A stretch of 64,000 nucleotides of DNA from Castellaniella sp049650445 (GCF_049650445.1 NZ_JBASAD010000036.1:1-64000), one strand, 5' to 3'; positions 1 through 8,208 are shown, counted from the first letter of the stretch. Program-made: numbers and translations. Notes: generated from the sequence alone by a model not told the origin.

Positions 1-2
1 GT

Positions 3-1130
3 ACCAGCCTGCTCGCAGCCAAACCCGATGTCCTCATCGTCATCGGCAACGATCACCTGGCCAACAGCCGCACGCGTGCTTACCCGGATTTTCTGATTGG
101 TATGGCACCGATGCATGTCGGCCCCTACGAATGGTACAAAGAGTGGCTGGGCTGTCGCGACTATCAGGTCAAGGGCAACCCTGCGGTCGCTGAGGCCGTG
201 TTGCGCGGACTGAACCGGCGCGGCCACCGCATGCATGCCGAACGCGACAATCTGCGTTTTGACGATAACCTCTCGATCCCGGCGCTGCACATGAAGCTCG
301 ACGAGGGTGACATCACCGTGGTCCCGATTCTGCAGAACTGTACTGTTCCGCCCCTGCCCGATACGCACCAATGCTATGCGCTGGGCCAGTCCCTGGCTGA
401 CGTGATTGCCCATGACATGCCCGCCGACCTGCGCGTGGCGGTGCTGGGTTCGGGTGGCTTGAGCCATGAGCCGGGCGGTGCGCGCTACTGGTACATCGAC
501 AAGGAATTCGACCTCTGGTTCATGGAACTGATGGCCAGTGGCGACCACGACATGCTGCTCAAAGAACTGACGGTCGCCCGCATGGAGCAGGCCGGCTCCG
601 GGGGCACCATGGAGGTACTGGCCTGGGTGGTGGTGGCCGGCCTGACGGGCCCGCGCTACGGCGCGCAGTCCGACTATGTCCTGCATAGCAACTTCAAGTG
701 CGGGATCGGGGCCGTTCTATGGGATCTGAGCCGCACGGTCGACCAGCCGCTGCCCGTACGCGATCCCGGCCCGGTCACCACGGCACCTACGCTGCTGACG
801 GCCTTTGATCCCAGCCTCGCCTCGCATGATCTGGTGCAGGATCTGAAATGGGACCCTCAACTCCGGGCGCGCTTTGCCACCCACGAATCAGACGTGCTGG
901 ATCGCTACCCCATGCGCCCCGAAGAGCGCCAGGCCATCGAGCAACGTGATTTTCGGGCGCTGTACGATCTGGGCTTTCACCCCTACCTGGGCGGTCAACT
1001 GGCACGGCTGATCTATGGCAACACAGCAGGCAAGGGTGCCACCATCGCGGTGCAAAAGCTGGTCGAATCCCTCCGTGGCCAGCAGATTGAAGCCTACGCC
1101 AGCGTGGAGGGCGTCACGGGGAAGGACTGA
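3..1130 (+). CDS. LigB-LigA fusion class III extradiol dioxygenase, 5' end cut by window
   Basis: The reading frame is open to the left edge, so the N-terminus is missing; 375 residues are visible. They begin inside the LigB (protocatechuate 4,5-dioxygenase beta) fold. GNDH near the edge holds an iron-ligand histidine, GLSHEPGG the general-base histidine, and TMEVLAW the iron-binding glutamate. The last ~85 residues (from about DLKWDP, including RALYDLG) resemble the small LigA alpha subunit fused to its C-terminus. This is the architecture of gallate dioxygenase (GalA/DesB, ~420 residues), a cytosolic Fe(II) enzyme that opens catechol-type rings with O2. The exact substrate is inferred from architecture only and could be another protocatechuate-like acid. 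Its 3' end overlaps the convergent rluE by 17 bp. Confidence 0.85.
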   Translation, partial: TSLLAAKPDVLIVIGNDHLANSRTRAYPDFLIGMAPMHVGPYEWYKEWLGCRDYQVKGNPAVAEAVLRGLNRRGHRMHAERDNLRFDDNLSIPALHMKLDEGDITVVPILQNCTVPPLPDTHQCYALGQSLADVIAHDMPADLRVAVLGSGGLSHEPGGARYWYIDKEFDLWFMELMASGDHDMLLKELTVARMEQAGSGGTMEVLAWVVVAGLTGPRYGAQSDYVLHSNFKCGIGAVLWDLSRTVDQPLPVRDPGPVTTAPTLLTAFDPSLASHDLVQDLKWDPQLRARFATHESDVLDRYPMRPEERQAIEQRDFRALYDLGFHPYLGGQLARLIYGNTAGKGATIAVQKLVESLRGQQIEAYASVEGVTGKD

Positions 1131-1743
1131 CACGGGAATCGACCTCGCGCCATGCGCCGGGGGGCAGGTCTTCCAGGCCCCAGGGGCCGATGCGGATGCG
1201 CACCAGGCGCAAGGTGGGCAGTCCCACGGCGGCCGTCATGCGCCGGACCTGGCGATTGCGGCCTTCGTGAATGGTGATTTCCAGCCATGCGGTCGGGATG
1301 CTTTTGCGAAAACGCACCGGCGGATTGCGCGGCCAGAGCTGTGGTTCCGGCAGCCGGCGGGCCTGGGCGGGCAGGGTGGGGCCGTCCTTCAGCGTTACGC
1401 CGGTCCGCAGGTGCTGCAGTTGGGCCTCGGTCGGCTCCCCCTCGACCTGCACCCAGTAGGTTTTCGCCATCCGGTGCCGGGGATCGGCGATGCGTGCCTG
1501 CAGACGGCCGTCGTTGGTCAGCAGGAGCAGGCCCTCGCTGTCGCGGTCCAGACGCCCGGCCGGGTAGACGTCAGGGACATCGACGAAGTCCTTGAGCGTG
1601 GCGCGGCCCTGGTCGTCGCTGAACTGGGTCAGCACGTCGAAAGGCTTGTTGAGCACCAGCAGACGAGACCGCGCAGGCGGTTTCCGGGGTGTCCGGCGTG
1701 CACCGCCGGGTTGGGGACGTCGCGGCGGGGTTCCATCAGTCAT
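1114..1743 (-). CDS. rluE: 23S rRNA pseudouridine(2457) synthase RluE
   Basis: A 209-residue RsuA-family pseudouridine synthase without an S4 domain. The start at 1743 gives the usual RluE length; the frame stays open upstream through a terminator hairpin, so a longer start is unlikely. Family landmarks are NKPFDVL, the catalytic-aspartate motif AGRLDRDSEGLLLLT, KTYWVQVEGEPT, the RNPPVRFRKSIPT block and EGRNRQVRRM. RluE isomerises U2457 of 23S rRNA. It is convergent with the dioxygenase, and its 5' side is isolated from upstream transcription by the terminator at 1796-1830. Confidence 0.93.
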   Translation of the reverse strand: MTDGTPPRRPQPGGARRTPRKPPARSRLLVLNKPFDVLTQFSDDQGRATLKDFVDVPDVYPAGRLDRDSEGLLLLTNDGRLQARIADPRHRMAKTYWVQVEGEPTEAQLQHLRTGVTLKDGPTLPAQARRLPEPQLWPRNPPVRFRKSIPTAWLEITIHEGRNRQVRRMTAAVGLPTLRLVRIRIGPWGLEDLPPGAWREVDSRVSPSP

Positions 1744-1785
1744 GTGAGCCTTCCTGGGGCATGGGCGTGTGTGGCCATAGGTATC

Positions 1786-1852
1786 TGCCCAAAACAAAAA
1801 GCCCTTGATTCCATCTGGGATCAAGGGCTTCATGATACTTGGTGGCCGGGGG
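1786..1852. repeat. Diverged copy of tRNA-Phe 3' end plus terminator (copy 1)
   Basis: By hand alignment this segment matches 3596-3661 at about 58 of 67 columns, with one gap. It contains the terminator hairpin and, read on the minus strand, ends with a near copy of the last 13 nt of tRNA-Phe including CCA. Similarity stops after that; I see no cloverleaf in the rest of the gap up to 1991. It is a remnant of a duplicated tRNA 3' end, and with copy 2 it brackets the FrnE-like and NYN genes. Confidence 0.7.
1796..1830 (-). terminator. Rho-independent terminator (copy 1)
   Basis: On the minus strand a stem of about 13 bp (AAGCCCTTGAT pairing with ATCAAGGGCTT) is followed by TTTTTG. It has the same design as the terminator behind tRNA-Phe and would stop transcription heading towards rluE. 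Confidence 0.75.
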
Positions 1853-1991
1853 TACGATCCCGAAAGGGACGCAAACCGGCATGCATGCCGAGTCTTTTGA
1901 AAAGCGAGTGTGCCGGCGTCCAAAGCCCTGTTCCCGAGGCCGCCGTCGGATAGAATGGAGACACCGCCATCCGTCTTTGCAGGAGTCGCAC

Positions 1992-2645
1992 ATGACCGCC
2001 CGGATCAAGATCGATTTCGTCTCGGATGTGTCCTGTCCATGGTGCGCGGTGGGACTCGGCTCGCTGGAAAGCGCCTTGTCCAGGCTCCAGGGCGAGATCG
2101 AGGCGGAGATTCATTTTCAGCCCTTCGAGTTGAATCCGGACATGCCGCCCGAGGGGCAGGATACTGTGGAGCGCCTGTCGCGCAAGTACGGAATGACGCC
2201 TGAACAGGTGCGGCACAACGGCGAGCTCATCACGGCGCGTGGTCTTGAAGTCGGTTTTACGTTCAATATGGACAAGCGCACGCACACGTACAACACCTTC
2301 GATGCACATCGGCTTTTGCATTGGGCCGGCTTTGAAGGGCATCAGCTGGCATTGAAGCATGCGCTCTTGAAGGCGTACTTCACGGATGGCGAGAATCCCA
2401 GCGCGCATGATGTGCTGGTCAGGTTGTGCGGCGAGTCGGGGCTGGATGCCGGACGCGCGCGCGCGATCCTGGATTCTGACGAGTTCGCGGCGGATGTGCG
2501 CGAACGTGAGCATTTCTATGCACAGCAAGGCATCACTTCCGTGCCTTCCATCATCCTGAATGACCGGCATCTCATCCAGGGCGGGCAAACCCCCGAGGTC
2601 TTCGAGCGTGCGTTGCGGCAGGTGGCCGGAGCCCTCGCATCGTAA
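1992..2645 (+). CDS. DsbA-family (FrnE-like) thiol-disulfide oxidoreductase
   Basis: 217 residues. The start at 1992 follows a good Shine-Dalgarno (CAGGAG, 1979-1984) and opens directly onto the first thioredoxin strand. The active site SCPWC lies near residue 15; the body is the helical-insert DsbA/FrnE/2-hydroxychromene-2-carboxylate isomerase type. The C-terminal part has TSVPSIILND with the cis-proline expected next to the CxxC. No signal peptide is seen, so it should act in the cytosol, probably as a disulfide oxidoreductase or isomerase. FrnE homologues help in oxidative stress, but the substrate here is unknown. It lies between the two tRNA-Phe-derived repeats with the NYN gene. Confidence 0.85.
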   Translation: MTARIKIDFVSDVSCPWCAVGLGSLESALSRLQGEIEAEIHFQPFELNPDMPPEGQDTVERLSRKYGMTPEQVRHNGELITARGLEVGFTFNMDKRTHTYNTFDAHRLLHWAGFEGHQLALKHALLKAYFTDGENPSAHDVLVRLCGESGLDAGRARAILDSDEFAADVREREHFYAQQGITSVPSIILNDRHLIQGGQTPEVFERALRQVAGALAS

Positions 2646-2806
2646 GCGCCCTTGGAGAAAAGCAGATTTGCCGAAAGCCAGATCGTCGTGGTGCTCAGAG
2701 AAAGCGAGGCTGGTCACCATCGCAACTGGGGATTTGGGCTGCGCTACCTGTATGGCCGCATAGCGTTCCTGCTTCTGACAATCGCTAAAAATGGGGGGAG
2801 ATTACC

Positions 2807-3580
2807 GTGAACCACATACAGGCAGATGAAGAATCTCGTGTCGCTATTTTGATCGATTGTGACAATGTTCCCCCAGAAATCCTCGAATATGCACTATTGA
2901 TATCGGCTCAGTTTGGACGTGCCACGATCCGACGTGGTTATGGCAACCAGAGAACCCTGGCTGATAGGTGGCGCGATGTGCTGGTCTCTTCTGCCTTTTC
3001 CCCTTGCCTGCAATATCAGTATGCTTCTGGCAAGAACACTGCCGATCTTGCCTTGGCGCTGGATGCGCTGGAGGCCCTGTTTGACGAGCGGGCTGATGTG
3101 TTTTGCCTGGTCACCAGCGATTCGGACTTTGCCTATCTTTGCCGCAAGTTGCGCGAACGTGGGTCTATGGTCTACATCATCGGTGAGCCTAAAACCCCAA
3201 GCGCGCTTCGCAATGCCAGTGATCAATTCTTTGAATGGATTCGAGAGGATGGTACAGCCACCCCGCTTGGCGAGGCAGGTTCAGAAGACACCAGGCAAAA
3301 GGCGGTGGATACCAAAGGCACTGCAAATAACAAGACAAAACCCCAGCAACGGCCAATCTTTGTTGTAAAGGCGGTCACCTTGCTTGCGAGTGAGTCGGTG
3401 GACGACAAGGTCCACCTTGGCCAGCTCGGGCAATATCTTAAGCGCACTGACCCCGCCTTTTCCCCTAAGACCTACGGATACACAGGCTTGCTGGAAATGT
3501 TGAAAACGTATGACCTGCTTGCCGTCCACAAGGAAAGCGCTGGTGGTTGGTCGGTGAGCGTGGTGAATGCTAAGCACTGA
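2807..3580 (+). CDS. NYN-domain (PIN-like) RNase with C-terminal OST-HTH/LOTUS domain
   Basis: 257 residues from a GTG start preceded by the purine run GGGGGGAG. The N-terminal ~150 residues are a NYN/PIN-like nuclease: ILIDCDN (D17, D19), NTADLALALD (D80) and VTSDSDFAYL (D105, D107) supply the expected acidic metal-binding residues. After a polar linker, residues ~185-255 (FVVKAV, DKVHLGQLGQYLK, YGYTGLLEML) look like the OST-HTH/LOTUS RNA-binding fold. The pairing resembles LabA/DUF88 and MARF1-type proteins, which suggests RNA cleavage or RNA-guided control; that is inference. Base composition is visibly more AT-rich and codon use less biased than in neighbours, suggesting acquisition. No partner gene is adjacent except the FrnE-like gene upstream. 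Confidence 0.85.
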   Translation: MNHIQADEESRVAILIDCDNVPPEILEYALLISAQFGRATIRRGYGNQRTLADRWRDVLVSSAFSPCLQYQYASGKNTADLALALDALEALFDERADVFCLVTSDSDFAYLCRKLRERGSMVYIIGEPKTPSALRNASDQFFEWIREDGTATPLGEAGSEDTRQKAVDTKGTANNKTKPQQRPIFVVKAVTLLASESVDDKVHLGQLGQYLKRTDPAFSPKTYGYTGLLEMLKTYDLLAVHKESAGGWSVSVVNAKH

Positions 3581-3595
3581 ATGCAACAGGTGCTG

Positions 3596-3661
3596 TGCCC
3601 AGAACAAAAAGCCCTCAATTCCATTCGGAATCAAGGGCTTCATGTATTTGGTGGCCCGGGG
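3596..3661. repeat. tRNA-Phe 3' end plus terminator (copy 2, intact side)
   Basis: This is the partner of the repeat at 1786-1852: the functional terminator of tRNA-Phe plus the last 13 nt of the tRNA. The two copies are direct repeats about 1.8 kb apart. Confidence 0.7.
3606..3640 (-). terminator. Terminator of tRNA-Phe
   Basis: On the minus strand, 9 nt after the tRNA CCA, AAGCCCTTGATTCC pairs with GGAATTGAGGGCTT (one G-T pair) around a GAAT loop and is followed by TTTTTG. It should also weakly insulate the NYN gene from tRNA transcription. Confidence 0.8.
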
Positions 3662-3724
3662 CGGAATCGAACCACCGACACAAGGATTTTCAATCCTCTG
3701 CTCTACCGACTGAGCTACCGGGCC
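3649..3724 (-). tRNA. tRNA-Phe (anticodon GAA)
   Basis: 76 nt including an encoded CCA. The 7-bp acceptor stem GGCCCGG/CCGGGCC, the D arm AGCTCAGTCGGTAGAGC, an anticodon loop TTGAAAA giving GAA, and a T arm with GGTTCGATTCC are all present. It is divergent from hemA and is followed on its own strand by a terminator. Confidence 0.97.
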
Positions 3725-3792
3725 AAGACGCAGAATCATACATGAAAAATTGATCCTGTGCAGACAACGAGGCGTAAACGAGACGGTCGGCG

Positions 3793-3821
3793 TTCCATGA
3801 CCGCGCGTGGCGTCCTATAAT
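3793..3821 (+). promoter_or_regulatory. Candidate sigma-70 promoter of hemA
   Basis: A perfect TATAAT at 3816-3821 lies 36 bp before the hemA start. A poor -35 (TTCCAT, 3793-3798) sits 17 bp upstream, so the promoter is driven by the -10 box. No experimental support. Confidence 0.5.
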
Positions 3822-3857
3822 ACAGTCCATCATCGTGTGCAACTACTTCTTGCGGGC

Positions 3858-5135
3858 ATGTCCGTCGACGTCCTGACCTTTGGCTTGAACCACGTTTCCG
3901 CTCCGGTTTCGGTGCGGGAACGCGTGTCGTTTCCGCTCGATCTGGTTCAGCCCGCGCTGGCGGCCCTGCGTTCCACGTTTGGCAGCGGCGTGCGCGAAGC
4001 CGCCATTCTGTCCACCTGTAACCGCACGGAAATCTACTGTGCGGCCGATCCCGGCGTTGCGCCGGAACTGCCGGCCTGGCTGGCAGAGTTCAACCGGCTG
4101 GAAGCCGGCCTGCTGACGCCCCATCTGTATCAGTACCAGAAGAACGACGCCGTACGCCATGCCTTCCGCGTAGCCAGCGGCCTGGATTCCATGGTGCTGG
4201 GCGAACCGCAGATCCTGGGCCAGATGAAGGACGCCGTGCGCACGGCCGAACAGGCCGGCACGCTGGGCACCTTGTTGCACCAGTTGTTCCAGCGCACCTT
4301 CTCCGTCGCCAAAGAAGTCCGCTCGCAGACGGCCATCGGCGCGCATTCGGTGTCCATGGCCGCCGCCGCCGTGCGCCTGACCGAACGCGTGCTGGGGGAC
4401 CTGTCCTGTAGCAACGTGCTGTTCATCGGCGCGGGCGAGATGATCGAACTCTGCGCCACCCACTTCGCTGCGGTGCGCCCGCGTCAGATCGCGGTGGCCA
4501 ACCGCACGCTGGAGCGCGCCGAGACCCTGGCCGCCCAGTTCGACGCCCGCACCCTGAAGCTGTCGGAACTGCCGGATCACCTGGCCGAATTCGACGTGAT
4601 CGTCTCCTGTACGGCCTCATCCCTGCCCATCCTCGGCCTGGGGATGGTGGAAAGGGCTGCGCGCGCACGGCGCCACCGTCCCATGGTGATGGTCGATCTG
4701 GCCGTGCCGCGCGACATCGAACCCGAGGTCGGTCGTCTGGCCGACGTCTATCTGTACACGGTCGACGATCTGGGGCGCATGGTGCAGTCCGGCACCGACG
4801 CTCGCCGCGCCGCCGTGGTCCAGGCCGAAGCCATCATCGAGGCGCGGGTGCGGCATTTCATGCACTGGCTCAGCAACCGCGAAATCGTGCCGGCGATCAT
4901 CGACTACCAGCAAAGCGCCGACGCCTTGCGTCTGGCCGAACTGGACCGTGCCCGGCGGCTGCTGGCGCGGGGTGACGATCCTCAAGCCGTGCTCGAACTG
5001 CTGGCGCACAGCCTGACGCACAAATACATGCACGGCCCGTTGGCTGCGCTGAACCGCAGCGAGGGCGCCGAGCGCGACCAGATGTTGTCGCTGTTGCCCC
5101 GCCTGCTGCCCGAATCCGGCGCGCGTCGCCGGTAG
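3858..5135 (+). CDS. hemA: Glutamyl-tRNA reductase
   Basis: 425 residues. The start at 3858 (MSVDVLTFGLNH) matches the family N-terminus and sits just after a TATAAT box, so an in-frame start at 3807 would lie upstream of the promoter and is rejected. STCNRTEIYC carries the nucleophilic cysteine; DSMVLGEPQILGQ, GAGEMIELC (NADPH site) and a dimerisation helix near the C-terminus complete the three-domain GluTR. It reduces Glu-tRNA to glutamate-1-semialdehyde, the first committed step of C5 tetrapyrrole synthesis. It leads a co-directional run hemA-prfA-prmC-grxD-ubiX. Confidence 0.97.
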   Translation: MSVDVLTFGLNHVSAPVSVRERVSFPLDLVQPALAALRSTFGSGVREAAILSTCNRTEIYCAADPGVAPELPAWLAEFNRLEAGLLTPHLYQYQKNDAVRHAFRVASGLDSMVLGEPQILGQMKDAVRTAEQAGTLGTLLHQLFQRTFSVAKEVRSQTAIGAHSVSMAAAAVRLTERVLGDLSCSNVLFIGAGEMIELCATHFAAVRPRQIAVANRTLERAETLAAQFDARTLKLSELPDHLAEFDVIVSCTASSLPILGLGMVERAARARRHRPMVMVDLAVPRDIEPEVGRLADVYLYTVDDLGRMVQSGTDARRAAVVQAEAIIEARVRHFMHWLSNREIVPAIIDYQQSADALRLAELDRARRLLARGDDPQAVLELLAHSLTHKYMHGPLAALNRSEGAERDQMLSLLPRLLPESGARRR

Positions 5136-5217
5136 CGGCGATCTCCTTTTCTTCGTGCCGATCCGGTCCCGCGCGGGCCGGGTGCCGGCTTTCTTGTGAT
5201 TCCCCGGAACTTCCCCC

Positions 5218-6297
5218 ATGAAAAGTTCGATGCGCAGCCGACTGGAACAGCTCGGCCACCGCCTGGCCGAGATCGATGCCCTGCTGGCCGAGCCGGACAG
5301 CGCCGATGACATGGACCGTTTTCGCAAATGGACACGCGAACGCGCCGAGCTGGAGCCGGTGGTGCGGGTCTTCGAATCCTGGCAGCGCGCGTGTGATGAC
5401 CGGGACGCGGCGCGGGACATGCTGTCCGACCCCGACATGAAGGCGCTGGCCGAAGAAGAGCTGGCGGGCGCCGATGCGCGCATCGAGGCGCTGGAGGACG
5501 AGCTGCAGATCCTGCTGCTGCCGAAGAACCCGGACGATGACCGCAGCATCTTCCTGGAAATCCGCGCCGGCACGGGGGGAGACGAAAGCGCCCTGTTCGC
5601 AGGCGACCTGTTGCGCATGTACACCCGCTACGCGGAACTGCGCGGCTGGCGGGTGGAACTGATGTCCGAGAGCGAATCCGAACTGGGCGGTTACAAGGAA
5701 GTCATTGCCCATATCGAAGGCGACGGCGTCTACGGCCGGCTCAAGTTCGAGTCCGGCGCCCACCGCGTCCAGCGCGTGCCCGAGACCGAATCCCAGGGGC
5801 GGGTGCATACCTCGGCCTGCACGGTGGCGGTGATGCCCGAGGCCGATCCTCAGGCCGACATCCAGATCAATGCCAATGATCTGCGCATCGATACCTTCCG
5901 CGCCAGTGGGGCGGGGGGGCAGCACATCAACAAGACCGATTCGGCGGTGCGGATCACGCACTTGCCGACCGGCCTGGTGGTGGAGTGCCAGGACGACCGT
6001 TCGCAGCACCGCAACAAGGACAAGGCCATGCAGGTGCTGGCCGCGCGGCTGAAGGATCGTCAGCAGCAGGAAGTCCATGCCCGCGAGGCGGCCCAGCGCA
6101 AGAGCCTGGTGGGCTCCGGCGACCGGTCCGAGCGCATCCGCACCTACAACTTCCCGCAGGGGCGGGTCACCGATCATCGCATCAATCTGACCTTGTACAA
6201 GCTGGCGCAGACGATGGACGGCGACCTGGGTGAATTGACCGACGCCCTGCTGGCCGAGCACCAGGCCGAACAGCTCGCCGCGCTGGCGCTGGACTGA
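5218..6297 (+). CDS. prfA: Peptide chain release factor 1
   Basis: 359 residues, standard for RF1. The catalytic GGQ occurs in GAGGQHINKTDSAVRI, and the stop-codon-reading tripeptide is PET in RVPETESQGRVHTSA, the PxT type of RF1 rather than the SPF of RF2. It therefore reads UAA/UAG. It lies 82 bp after hemA and 67 bp before prmC, whose product methylates the GGQ glutamine. Confidence 0.98.
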   Translation: MKSSMRSRLEQLGHRLAEIDALLAEPDSADDMDRFRKWTRERAELEPVVRVFESWQRACDDRDAARDMLSDPDMKALAEEELAGADARIEALEDELQILLLPKNPDDDRSIFLEIRAGTGGDESALFAGDLLRMYTRYAELRGWRVELMSESESELGGYKEVIAHIEGDGVYGRLKFESGAHRVQRVPETESQGRVHTSACTVAVMPEADPQADIQINANDLRIDTFRASGAGGQHINKTDSAVRITHLPTGLVVECQDDRSQHRNKDKAMQVLAARLKDRQQQEVHAREAAQRKSLVGSGDRSERIRTYNFPQGRVTDHRINLTLYKLAQTMDGDLGELTDALLAEHQAEQLAALALD

Positions 6298-6364
6298 ACA
6301 TCATGAAACCACGCTCAAGCCCTGGGGGCGGGCGCGTTGCGGCCGCGCCCGGTATCCGTCGGCC

Positions 6365-7186
6365 ATGAGCGCGCCGACGACCCTGCGCGCCGCTCTGGCA
6401 GCCAGCCCGCTGCCGCGCCTGGAGGCGCATCTGCTGTGGCAGCGGGTGCTGGGCGTGTCGCGCGCCTGGCTGATCGCGCATGACGCCGATCCCCTGGATC
6501 CGGTGCGTGTCGTCGCCTACCAGGCGCTGGAAGCGCGCCGGCTGGCGGGGGAGCCGATCGCCTACATCCTGGGCAGCCGGGAGTTTTTCGGCCGCGATTT
6601 CCAGGTCACCCCGGCGGTGCTGATCCCCCGGCCGGACACCGAACTGCTGGTCGAATGCGGCCTGCGGGCGATCCGGTCCGTGCGTGAACCTCGCGTACTG
6701 GACCTGGGTACGGGCAGCGGCATCGTGGCCGTGACGCTGGCGTTGGAGCGGCCCGACGCGCGCGTGCGGGCGACCGACTGCAGCGCCGAAGCTCTGGACG
6801 TGGCGCGAAAGAACGCACGCGCCCTGGGGGCGCAACTATGGTTTTCACACGGGAATTGGTACGATACAGAACTGGGTTCGGCGCGTTTCGATCTGATCGT
6901 CTCGAACCCTCCATACATCGACGCGCAGGACGCGCATCTGGGGCTGGGCGATCTGCGCTTCGAACCCGCGGGTGCCCTGACCGATGGGGCCGATGGCCTG
7001 CAGGCCCTGCGCGACATCGTGCAGGGGGCGCCGGATCATCTGTCTCCGGGCGGAGCCCTGTGTGTGGAACACGGTTGGGACCAGGCGGCGGCCGTCCGGT
7101 CCCTGTTTTTGAACCGGGGATTCGCCGACGTCGCCAGCGAGCGGGACCTGTCTGGCATCGAACGCGTCACCCGGGGGCATTTTTGA
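6365..7186 (+). CDS. prmC: Release factor glutamine N5-methyltransferase
   Basis: 273 residues. An N-terminal helical PrmC domain is followed by a class I SAM methyltransferase: LIPRPDTELLVE, the SAM loop LDLGTGSG and the substrate-glutamine motif SNPPYI. It methylates the GGQ glutamine of RF1 and RF2. Its place immediately after prfA is the common bacterial arrangement. Confidence 0.96.
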   Translation: MSAPTTLRAALAASPLPRLEAHLLWQRVLGVSRAWLIAHDADPLDPVRVVAYQALEARRLAGEPIAYILGSREFFGRDFQVTPAVLIPRPDTELLVECGLRAIRSVREPRVLDLGTGSGIVAVTLALERPDARVRATDCSAEALDVARKNARALGAQLWFSHGNWYDTELGSARFDLIVSNPPYIDAQDAHLGLGDLRFEPAGALTDGADGLQALRDIVQGAPDHLSPGGALCVEHGWDQAAAVRSLFLNRGFADVASERDLSGIERVTRGHF

Positions 7187-7203
7187 TTTTAAGCGAGACC
7201 ACC

Positions 7204-7545
7204 ATGAGCGAAGCAGTCCAGTCCGAAGTCCAGAATTTCATCCGTGAAACGGTCACCGGCCATCCGGTCGTCCTGTTCATGAAGGGTACGGCCCAGTTTC
7301 CGCAATGCGGCTTTTCGGGCCGCGCGATCCAGGTCCTGAAGGAAATCGGCGTCACCAAGCTGGTGACCTTCAACGTGCTCGAAGATCCCGAAGTCCGTCA
7401 GGGCATCAAGGACTATGCCAACTGGCCGACGATTCCCCAGCTCTACGTCAAGGGCGAGTTCATCGGTGGCACCGACATCATGAACGAGATGCATCAGAAC
7501 GGTGAACTGGCTCAACTGCTGAAGGACGCCGGGGCGATCGAGTGA
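7204..7545 (+). CDS. grxD: Monothiol glutaredoxin (Grx4 type)
   Basis: 113 residues. FMKGTAQFPQCGFSG gives the CGFS active site typical of monothiol glutaredoxins that carry or deliver [2Fe-2S] clusters; WPTIPQLYVKGEFIGG is the glutathione-binding region with cis-Pro. The start at 7204 is chosen because it begins the domain; a longer frame would run into prmC. The stop overlaps the GTG start of ubiX (GTGA), implying translational coupling. Confidence 0.96.
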   Translation: MSEAVQSEVQNFIRETVTGHPVVLFMKGTAQFPQCGFSGRAIQVLKEIGVTKLVTFNVLEDPEVRQGIKDYANWPTIPQLYVKGEFIGGTDIMNEMHQNGELAQLLKDAGAIE

Positions 7546-8174
7546 GTTCCCCTGCGGGGGCCTCTGATCCGGTCAAGCGTCTGGTCGTCGGCATCAGCGG
7601 TGCGACCGGCGTCCGGTACGCCACGCGGCTGCTGGAAATCGCGCGGGCGCACGGTGGGGTGGAAACCCATCTCGTCATGTCGCCGTCCGGCGTGCTGAAC
7701 GTCCGTCACGAGCTGGGTCTGGATCGTCAGGCCGTGCATGCCCTGGCCGATCACGTCCATAGTTTCCGCGACGTGGGTGCGGTGCTGGCCAGTGGCAGTT
7801 TCCGCACGGCCGGCATGGTGGTGGCGCCCTGTTCCATGCGGACGTTGGCGGCCGTGGCGCACGGCCTGTCGGACAACCTCATCACGCGGGCGGCGGACGT
7901 GACCCTCAAGGAACGCCGTCGGCTGGTGCTGATGGTGCGTGAAACCCCCTTCAATCTGGCGCATCTGCGCAACATGACGGCGGTGACCGAGATGGGCGGG
8001 GTGATTTTCCCGCCCTTGCCGGCGTTCTACCTGCGCCCGGCCACGCTGGACGATCTGATCGACCACACTGCCTGCCGTGTGCTGGAGTTTTTCGATATTT
8101 TCGTGCCTGGACCGCGTTGGGAAGGTCTCGATGAGCCGGGCATCCGCCACTCGCAGGGTGCCGGGGCTGCTTGA
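7542..8174 (+). CDS. ubiX: Flavin prenyltransferase UbiX
   Basis: 210 residues from a GTG overlapping the grxD stop. KRLVVGISGATGVRYA is the flavodoxin-like FMN loop; APCSMRTLAAVAHGLSDNL, RETPFN and MGGVIFPPLPAFY are UbiX signatures. It makes the prenylated FMN cofactor of UbiD-type decarboxylases, including that of ubiquinone synthesis. No ubiD lies in the window. The C-terminal ~15 residues after the conserved domain look disordered. Confidence 0.95.
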   Translation: MSSPAGASDPVKRLVVGISGATGVRYATRLLEIARAHGGVETHLVMSPSGVLNVRHELGLDRQAVHALADHVHSFRDVGAVLASGSFRTAGMVVAPCSMRTLAAVAHGLSDNLITRAADVTLKERRRLVLMVRETPFNLAHLRNMTAVTEMGGVIFPPLPAFYLRPATLDDLIDHTACRVLEFFDIFVPGPRWEGLDEPGIRHSQGAGAA

Positions 8175-8208
8175 TGTGCCGCCCCCACCTGTTTCCCGGA
8201 ATGTGAGC

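Noticed and set aside
1853..1991. Possible pseudo-tRNA next to repeat copy 1
   Set aside because: Only the last 13 nt match tRNA-Phe; no D, anticodon or T arm can be drawn.
3807..3857. Longer hemA N-terminus
   Set aside because: The in-frame ATG lies before the TATAAT box and adds residues not found in GluTR.
5136..5217. Hairpin between hemA and prfA as a terminator
   Set aside because: The GC-rich symmetry is imperfect and has no U-run; read-through is likely.
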